Source: Otis tarda (lineage: Eukaryota; Chordata; Aves; Otidiformes; Otididae). From it: a stretch of 64,000 nt of DNA. The notes under the pieces were generated by a model, which worked only from the letters and a program-made list of their open reading frames with translations, had not been told where the DNA came from and did no database searches. Positions within the stretch are counted from its first letter, which is position 1. Every line of letters begins with the position of its first letter. This document shows, piece by piece, positions 48,896 through 57,900 of this stretch. The position numbers and the translations under genes are program-made. The DNA is taken from contig CM048572.1 in assembly GCA_026413225.1 (NCBI GenBank), forward strand, positions 7,998,001 through 8,062,000, read 5' to 3'.

Positions 48896-50122
48896 TGTTG
48901 ACAACAAAGGAGCCATGCAAAGGAGAGGCAGGAGGAACCTAGAGCAAAGCCAACAAGTGGTCCTCTGAGCCACCTTGATTTTGGGGGTTACTAGACCTGT
49001 GGTCAGACTGGCTAGCCTGACAGCAACCCCTGTGCCAGGCCAGGGGGATGCCCCTACCTGTCCCGCTCCCTCACATCCCCCGTAGGGACGGCTGCGCTGA
49101 GTGTGGTCACGCTACCAGGCTTGGGACAGCACCAACCACCCTCTCCCCAGCAGGGCTGCCCCACGGCCCCCACTCTATGCTCAGCCAGGGAGGGCTCTGG
49201 GGCCTCACCAAAAGATGAGGGAGCACACGATGGGGCTCCAGCACGTCCTTCCTGCAGACGCACCGTCACTGCTCCTGTCCCCCTCAGTGACACATCTGTG
49301 GGCACCCAGACAGCTGCGTGGCAGTCATTGATCGGTGATCGTTACCACAGAGTCTGGTTTACACACAACCTGCACCACCTTGGAGCTCTGTCATTGCCCT
49401 GGGTTCCCAGGAGCAGGACCCCTGCCCCAGCTCGCTCGTGACTCACCAGCCCAACGCGGGTGAACAACTCCAGCTTTCCCTGCCTTGGTTTCACCATGAT
49501 GAAGATGCTATTTTTAACTCAGCCACACCAAGAGACACTCCTGTATTTTAAACATCAAAGCACCTACGGGCTGTGTCTACAGCCTCATCTAAAAGCTGCC
49601 ATGAAAGGACCGAAAGCCACAGCCATTATCTGCTGTTCAGAGCTTAACCTTTGGAAAGAACCCTTCGCCTTTTCCCAGTGATTGCGCGGATGTAGGCGAG
49701 GCCGCCCACCGCGGCGAGGAGGTTTCCACCCACGGGGCTGTGTTTAAAGGTCAGTGGCACAGACGGCAGGGGAGGGCTGCCCAACCCTCCAGAAAAATGG
49801 GGTAGTGGGAGATGACACAGCCAGAGCGCAAACAGCAGAAGGGGATGTGCACCGTTGGTGTTGTGCAGCTGCCCGTTTTGGAGGCACAAAGGGTCTGGAT
49901 GTGAGGGGTCCCTGGCCATGGTTTGGCATAGTGGCATGGGCTGAAAGCAGCTCTGATTTGAGCCGATGGGAGCTTCATCAGCAATTCCCACCTTGCATTG
50001 GAACCGGAGTTGGATGAGCTTGTGTGGGACCTGCCAGAACGCAGAGCTGCCGGGGAGGCTGGTGCTGCCTGCCAGGGCGGCCGACAGCCACAGGACAGCC
50101 GCAGCTGGGGGGCTTTACACGT
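48896..50122. other. GC-rich intergenic DNA
   Basis: No gene recognised. Several overlapping open frames reflect high GC content and none shows a domain. Confidence 0.55.
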
Positions 50123-50392
50123 TCAATTAACCAGCACAGCCAGAAGTAATGAAATCGCTCTGAAGCAATTAAGCTGGAGGAATGCTTGGGACAAGTTTAT
50201 TTAAAGAGCAACTGCACTAAGACTTCAGAAGGCACCCACTACGCTTTTCAAAACTTGGAGTTAAGACTTTGTTTTCCCTCAAACCACACGTTAACCTCCG
50301 TAGTTTGGAATCACAGAAAGCAATTTCTACCAGTATGTCAGTGATTGATTTTCACATTCACTTATGATTTTGCTGACTTTCTTTGACGGTCA
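50123..50392. repeat. Unclassified ~265-bp element, copy B
   Basis: The partner of copy A. It holds the corresponding anchors CAATTAACCAGCACAGCC, TAATGAAATCGC, AAGCAATTAAGCTGGAG, AGAGCAACTG, AAAACTTGGAGTTAAGAC, TTTCACATTCACTTA and TTGACGGTCACC, with a few small indels. The copies are about 1.8 kb apart. Copy B sits as an AT-rich island in GC-rich DNA. Confidence 0.75.
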
Positions 50393-53300
50393 CCGTACTC
50401 CCCATTTTTCCTTTCCTAGGACACAGCTTCCCAACCACCTTGCAGTACGCCATCGCACCTCAGAGCCCTGAGCAATCCCCTACTTTGGGAACACGCCTCA
50501 CAGCAGGCCCTGGGGACATTTGGGCTGGTGCGCCCTGGCTGCAGGGCTCCTCCAGCTGTCGGGAGTTTTTCCATCCATGGCCAACAGAAACCCTCGCAGA
50601 ACGGTGGGACCTGTCCCCGCAGTCTCAGAGCTGCTCTGAGGGAGCACAGCACCCATCACCTGCTTTGAGGTGAAGCTGTGGTGGCTATTCAAAACCAAAC
50701 CACTGGCAAAAGGCACAAGTGCTCTCACTCAACCAGCACCGAGTGGGAAACACAGCAACCACAGCACAGCCACCCAGGCACCCACCCCAAACACAGGCAG
50801 CCCTGGCTCGCTCCCTGCGCCAGGACCAGGCTTCCACCGAGCCACAACACAGCACCCAAACCCCCTTTCCCACCCACCCCAGAGCTGGGGACCAGGCTGC
50901 AGCAGCACCAAAAAATCCAAGAAATCAGTTCTCACAGCCAGCAACCACCGCCCAAACCCTGCCCGAGCGCACACCCTACCTCAGCCCCGAGGGGCAAAGC
51001 CATCATCCTCCTCATCCCAGCCCTGGGTTCACCCCACCAGCAGTCAGCACAGGAGCTGTCCTCACTGTGAGGCTTTTGTCCTCAGGTAATGGGTGGCAGC
51101 TGGTGGCCCCGTTCCCAGCCGGGGACACTGATTAAACGGGCACCAGCTGTGCCATGCCCCCGCAGAGAGGTCCAGCCTGGCAGGTGGGAGGACGGGGGAT
51201 ACGGCAGCCCCGGGTCTGGACCCTGTACCTGCTGTTTGGCCTGGCCACAGCGCACAGAGTTAATTACACTGACTGGGGCTTTGCTAGGTGGCTGCCGTGC
51301 CACTGCCCGGACCCTGCAGCAGCAGGAGCATCTCCGAGTGCCGATGAAAGCGTACTCGCAGCATTACGCGTCCTCGCACCGAACTAAAGATGAAGGTGCT
51401 GATCTGGGTTTTCCCTGGTGTAATGAAGGACCTGGGGAATTTGCAGATTTTTTTTTCCCATCTCCTTTAGGTGATTTCTGGACCGCGGTATTTTTCAGCT
51501 ATCAGGGGACAAAGTGGCAGGCTGGGGGGCTGGGAAGCAGAACAGGGAACCAATGCTGGACCACGCCGTGTCCCCAGGCCCATCACAGCCCAAAGCCCCA
51601 GCACAGCCAGGGTCATGTCCTTGGCCCCCGACCATCCCAGGGTGGCCATGCCCTGAGAGCTCCCAGGAGATGGCAGCAGCCCTTCGTGCTCATGTCCTCT
51701 GGTGGGAAACCAGCCCTTGGCCACCTTTCTGGAGGCTCCTCTCCTCCCAGGACAGCGATGGGCAGTGAGTACAGCTGATGGCAGCAGGTACAGCCGACGG
51801 CAGTGGTACAGCCAGGGCTCGGCTGAGGTGGCAGCTCAGGGGTCCAGCCCAGCCCAGGTGCCCCAGCACAGAGCCATGTGTCAGGGCCCCATCACCGCCA
51901 GCCATTCCATCGCTGCTTCACCCCGGCAGAAGGCTCGGCTGTTGGGGAGGGAGAGCTTTGCTTGCCCCGGGTCCCCATGCCCAGGCCGATGGGCTGTGCC
52001 CCGTCCCCACGACCGCTCACCCACAGCACCGAGCTGCCCGCTCTCCCGCCCCGGCCGCACGCAGCGGCGATATTTCCATTCATCCCGGAGCACGGCCGCT
52101 GACACGCAACTGAACCACCTTGAACACCAGTTTTGCATGAGTGAATTTACTTTCAAAATGTACACTTTCGGGAACACGATGATGGGTTAGCTGAGCCACT
52201 GAGCACTTGCGATTCCCTCGTGTGCTGGAGTGCCTGCGACGGGGCACGGGGAGCGGAGCCAAGCAGCCGTGCCCCGGGCTGGGCGGTGACCGGCCCTCCT
52301 AGAAACCTGCACCCACGCTGGAAACTTTGTCCTCTCTCATCTCTGACTGCCCCAATTTTTCTTTGTTTGCAGCGTTTTACAAATATTGCACATTTTTGGG
52401 TTGGGTGGGGTTTTTTTGCATAGCAGAAGTGGGAAGCGAAGGCAGGAGCGTTGCTCCCCGCGTGGCCTTTCCGCTATTAATTGGCTCTTGTGCATAAACC
52501 CTGCCCTGCCCCAACCGTCCGCACGTATCGCGTGTGGGCAAAACCATCCCAGGGAGGACGCAAGCGCACCCCAGAGGTACCGGCGACCCTCGCCTCTCAC
52601 GGGGAAACCGCGAGCCAAAGTGGCTGAGTGGAAATGCCCACGGGACAAAAGCAAGTGCCACAACTGCCATGCTGTCGTGCGCTGCCAGAGCTGTGCAGCA
52701 GCCGTGGCGACGGCACACGGGGAAGGCAGGGGCAGGACCGCCCGCACCCCGGCACCCTCCGCTGCTTTCCTGGGCGCCCCTGCACCCAGCACCTGCTGAC
52801 GCCACCCCGGAGCTCGCGCTGGCCCCGGTGCCCCCCACGCTGGAAGTGAGCTGCAACACTGAGGACAAAAAAACCAAACCTGGGTATCTTTAAAGCCTGG
52901 GTTCAGCGGTGACAAGTTTGTAGCTTAAATGACCAGCGGTGGGCGTCTGCCGTCGGCTCCTGTGAGCACGCCTGCCCCCCCGTATTTCTGTATTTTCTAA
53001 CGCATCTTCTGTCACGTGCTCGGCACCCTCGGAAGACGCGGTGTCTGTGCTAAGAAAAGGCAGCGATACACCCCCGTTCTGGGAGTGACTGCTAAAAACA
53101 GCAATATCGGGAGAGCTCGGGGTCGGCTGGCAGGCAGAGCACAGCCAGCGACGGCGTCGGGGGCAGCGGCTGCTTCCCAGCACCGGGTGCAGAAAACGCT
53201 TCGCTCTTCCCATTTTGCGCGTCTGTGATTTAACGCTGCAGCTCTGGCCATGGGTCGTGGCGTGGTTTTGTTCGTTAACCGGTGACAACGTAAAGCGCTC

Positions 53301-54390
53301 TCATGAGTAACTGGGCAGCTGGTTACTGGAGGGCAGCGCATTTCCCACCTCTGCTACCGACTCTTCTCATCACTTTGAATGCATCTGTTAATTTTTGGGG
53401 CATGACCAACCTCTCTCAGCACCCTGGCCGTGCTATCGACCCCCTGCAAAGCAAAACCAGCTCCCGCCACGCCCAGGGCTGGGCACACAAGCGGCTTTTC
53501 TGTTGGTGGCTTTGCCTTGGGCCCTTTCACAGCTCCTCGGTCTTTTTCCCTGTGGGTGAACCGACCACTCTGACAGCTAAACGCCGACTCCAAGCCCGCG
53601 GGATGCTGTTGCCCTGGCCGCTGCTCCCTGGCACAGCGGCGCAGGCGGCGTGAGCTGCCCCATCATCCCAGCCGCCGGGAAACCCTCTGCGGCCACAGCC
53701 CTGCCTGCAGGATGATGCTCGGCCACAGATTCGCCATTCTCTGCCCGGAGAGCACGACCTGGGACTGCTGTTACTCGCACCTGGATAATTTAACCCCAAA
53801 TCCTTACCCTAAAGACAAGCTCCCATTTCGATCTACAGGGTGGCGCTGGGTTTGCACTGAGGTCAGGGGAGGGGGGTAACCCTGCCTGCGCAGAGCAGTC
53901 TCTTGAGAGGTACAGAGACGCTTCGTAATCCCAAGTGAGGTAGCTGAGCAGCATGGTCCCAGTCCCCAACGGGAAGGGACGTGGTCAGCGAGGCGGTAGG
54001 AGCTGGAGGTGGGATGCCTCTCGGGGCCTCCTGGCCCCCAGCCCTCCCTGCAGGCACAGTTTCTTGAGACAACCAAGTTCCTACTTGGTCATCAGAGCAC
54101 CGGGGTGGAAAGACAAAGGCCAAGGGCCCAGAGAGCAAGCCGCGGGAGAACCTGCACCCTGGGCAGATTTCAGGCACTGGGGTCTACATTTTTTTTTGTT
54201 TGTGAGCGCAAAGGCTAGGCTCAGAGTTGCAAGAGCCAAACCAGAGGGGGAGGCAAGGCTGGTCTTAAATTTTCGTGTCACTTCATCTGCAGAACATTCT
54301 GGGGACTCATCAGATGCGTAGGTGAGAGAAAAGTTGCTCTTGGGTTTGTCTTCCAGTGCGTTGTTGGGACACAGCCGGGTGCGGCTGGGC
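50393..54390. other. GC-rich intergenic DNA 3' of the opsin gene
   Basis: A C-rich low-complexity stretch at about 50,700-51,060 and generally CpG-richer sequence. Open frames up to about 230 codons exist on both strands but lack recognisable domains. The opsin 3' UTR must extend into this region on the - strand, but I found no AATAAA or ATTAAA on that strand within 2 kb of the stop. Confidence 0.5.
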
Positions 54391-54945
54391 TCAGAGAAGG
54401 TCTTTCATGATATTCGACGGGAGGGCTTCCCCTGCCACATCCACAGCGCCCAGGCCCGACCTTTTCCGCGTGACGAGCACCATCACCTGCACCGTCCTCT
54501 TCAGCCCTGGCTGGCAAGCAGCTCCGTCGGCCAGGATAGCCAGGGGAGCGCGCCGGGGCGAGCTGCCGGGCACCTGGGGGAGCTTGTAGCACTTGGGGTA
54601 GTTACTGAAACACTCGAAAGTGTCGTTGCAGTTTCTGCAAGCCCCAGGGTGGTCGCCGAAGCCAGGGGATGGGAAGGGCTGAAGCACGGCAGGTGGGCAG
54701 CCGCAGCAGAGGAGAGCGCGGATGGCCTGGAAGAGCACGACGTCTTTGGAGAGGAACTTATGGAAGTTGGGCTTGAAGAGCAGGTACACCAGGGGGTTGT
54801 AGAGCGTCGAGGACTTGGCAAAGACAGCTGACAGCACGAAAGCCAGCGCTGGCACCTGGCTGGCATCGCCGAGGACTGCCCAGAGGGCAACGATGGCGTA
54901 AGGGGTCCAGGCAGCCAGGAACCCCAGGCACACAGCAATGCTCAG
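54391..54945 (-). CDS. OPN5L1: Opsin coding exon 5 with stop codon
   Basis: Codes residues 237-420 and TGA. Helix 6 is LSIAVCLGFLAAWTPYAIVA, helix 7 carries AVFAKSSTLYNPLVYLLFKP, and helix 8 follows. Cysteines 316, 317 and 319 after helix 8 could be palmitoylated. A second cysteine cluster lies in ACRNCNDTFECFSNYPKCYK (339-355). The last 60 residues are low in recognisable pattern. Confidence 0.92.
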   Translation of the reverse strand: MSIAVCLGFLAAWTPYAIVALWAVLGDASQVPALAFVLSAVFAKSSTLYNPLVYLLFKPNFHKFLSKDVVLFQAIRALLCCGCPPAVLQPFPSPGFGDHPGACRNCNDTFECFSNYPKCYKLPQVPGSSPRRAPLAILADGAACQPGLKRTVQVMVLVTRKRSGLGAVDVAGEALPSNIMKDLL

Positions 54946-57900
54946 CTGGAAGAGAAAGAGATGGAGATGGCAGTGAGGCAGTGGAGATGGCAGTGGAGAT
55001 GGAAGGCTGCGAGCCTTCTGTGGCACACGTGGGATGCTGACCCCCACCCAAAATCCAGCCTGAGGCTGACAACCAGTGCTGTGTGCCACGGGACGCCGTG
55101 GAGCCAGTCACATCCCCAGGGAAAGGTGCTCAGCCTTCTGGACCCGTCACAGCAGGGCAGCGGGGTGTCAGACACCAGGGCAGCAGCTCGGCCTGCCCCA
55201 GCGCGGGCGCACAAACCTGCACCCGCTCCAGGTGACTCACACCCATCCCACACGGGAAACCTGGGAATTGCCACAGCCTGCCATGGCAGATGGGTACGCA
55301 GCACCCAGTGACCCAGCTGGGACCAGGCCGGCGTCGGCCTCCAGCACCCGTTTGGCGGTGCCCACATCCCCCCAGCAACCTGCGTGCCGGGGCGCAGGCC
55401 GACCGAGGGGCTCTGCAAACAGGCCATGCTCACGGCCCCTCCTCTGCGCAGGCACGAACGTTTCCTTCAAGGCCAGGCTTGCAAGCTGTTTTCTTTCATG
55501 TTTCTTTTTTTTTTTAAAGGGTATCCACTTTTTTTTTTTTTTTTTTTACATATCCTTGGTAAATTATAGTATTAGCTTGTAGTCTGGGGAACAATGACTC
55601 ATGCAAGCTCCTTTTATGATCTTTTCTAATGTAATTTAAAATGAAAACTCCTCCACCTGATGGCTTTAAACGAGGAGAAATGTGGCGTTACCCACACTGA
55701 TACAAACACCTGGAGAATTCATCGGGAGCGGCAGACGCCGCTGGCTGGCAGGAGGGGTCCTGCCACATTCGCCTGCCCGTGGGACAGGGGGAAGGGAGTA
55801 CCCCGAGACCCCGCAGCGCCCCGAACTCTCCCCTACCTTCACGACCAGGCCGTGCACGCTGTGGGCTCTGCGCTGGGGGGACGTGTGCTGCCTGACGGCT
55901 CTCCGGGACACCCGCACCGTCCAGAGGATCAGCGAGTAGGAGACGAGGATGAGGAGGCAGGGGAGAAGGTAGCAGAAGACAAAGAGGGCGAGGATGTAGA
56001 GCGTGGCCTCCCTGCTCGAGGCTTTCCAGGTGATGCAGCAGGCTGTCCCGTAGGGCTCGGGGCCGTAGCTGCCCCACTCGGCCAGGGGGGCCGCAGCAAA
56101 CATCAGGGCGTACGCCCAGACGCACAGCAGCAGCACTCCGGCGTGGCAGGGGGAGAACTTGTTGCCTGTGGCAGAGGGGTGGGGATGAGAACGGCTTCCC
56201 GTGGGCGATGGGGAGCAGAGAGAGGGGCTGTGACCCTCAGTGCCCACACCTCCAGCGCTGGGGACAAGGCCAGCTGCCCTGGGACACGGCTGGGGCTGTC
56301 TGGGCAGGGCAGGAGCTGCTGTGCACGTGGAGAGGGCACAGCCACGCCAACGCTTACCCCACGGCCCTGGGACGTGCGGGAGTCCTCCCATCCCCTTGGG
56401 TGGGTGGCCAGAGCCTGGAGCCAGGAGAAACCCAAAGGTTTGGCTGAACCCAGGCAGCAAGCAGCAGGATCGGTGGTGCAGCTCTCAGGTTTGGGAGGAA
56501 TTCCTGGGAGGTCACTGGTGGCATGGAGGGGGACACGGCGCCCACAGGCCCACCGGGATCCAGCTGCAACCACGGCCCCACGTGCAGCCAGGAAGGAGGG
56601 ACAGAGGGAGGGATGGAGGGATGCTGCCTGGCTGAAGCAGCCTGAGCACGGGGCAGGGAGAGCTGGCTCCGGGACTGCACAAAGCCATCCCAGACACTGT
56701 CATCTGAAGGACCTTTTCCTCTCTGGTAGACTGAAGCACTAGGGGAGGTGCATCATTTCCTTTCTGTCCCATCCTCCATCAAATCTAAAACTCCTTGATC
56801 CTCTAAGAGCTCAGTATAAAGTGCTAAATCTTCAGCCACACATAGGAGTAGCATTTTTCTTTGAAACTAAGCAATTAAAAGCACGTTGAGATTAGCCATT
56901 TCTTCACAGAAAACGGGCTGGAGTGTCACGGGGAGATAAGCCCAACGTGTCCGGTGCTGGCTAAGGCAGGGAGCAGAACCTGCACGGGGAAAAGCCACCG
57001 GTACCTGGGCTGCCTTCTAACAGCCAGCTTTTCTCTTCATCTTTCCTCCCGCCATTTTAGTGATCTCCTGAGGTGGTGTGCCGGCACACAACCAAGGTGA
57101 CTCCGCTCCAGCACCGTCCTTGAGGCGCTGCGAGCTGCTGGAGACACAGCACGTTGGCAGCTGGCAGCAGCCGCGGGCTGGGGAGAGACGGGCAGCGAGC
57201 CGCGGGCGAGGGGTGAGGATGCACCCGGGGTGCTGCTCTGCAAATCGAACCAAGATCTTTGATTTCCTATTTTATTTGTATTTTCAGTCTTTAATCCAAA
57301 GTCTGTTCTAAAGATCCATGATAGATGGAGGATCAGCAGCTGAGCTGAGGAAATTAAGAAGCAACTCCAAACAGGAGGAGCTGTGAAGGTGCAGGGGACA
57401 CCCCCAGGTCCCCTGGCTTCCTCCGCTGCTCTCTGCACTGCATGTCCCCTGCAAAGAGCCGGTGCCTGAGCTCAGAGCTGCAAACGTTCACATTGGCTCT
57501 GTGGAGGAAGTCCAGGTGAAAACAGAGCTACAGAAGTGAGCTGTAACACTGCAGCCCCAGCCCTCCTGTATTAATTAGTGCAGTGAATTTAATACATTTG
57601 GCCTGCTGCTCTCTCACTAGGGACAAAGGAAAGCAGCTCCTCCTTGTGCTGCCGGAGCTCGTGGCTTCCCAGACGCAGAGTCTGCTCTGGTCTAAGCTCA
57701 GGTCTGTGTATGGATGTGCAAAACTCCGCAACCTGCTGTGATACAGCAGCTGAGACTTCTACAGAGGGAGGAGAAACCCCCTGACACTTTTCTGGATGAT
57801 GCTCCCGATCCTAGAGCGAAGCAGGGCACAGCTGAGATGCACGCACAGGGCGTGGGCACAGGGTGCTGGGGCTCCATAGCCTCATGCAAGTGGAGGGGGG

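Noticed and set aside
51089..51778. 229-codon open frame in GC-rich DNA
   Set aside because: Proline- and glycine-rich composition with no domain, and overlapping frames of similar length on both strands.
55660..56742. 360-codon open frame on the + strand
   Set aside because: It lies antisense over opsin exon 4, whose sense frame is a clear receptor. The composition is GC-driven and there is no domain in the antisense frame.
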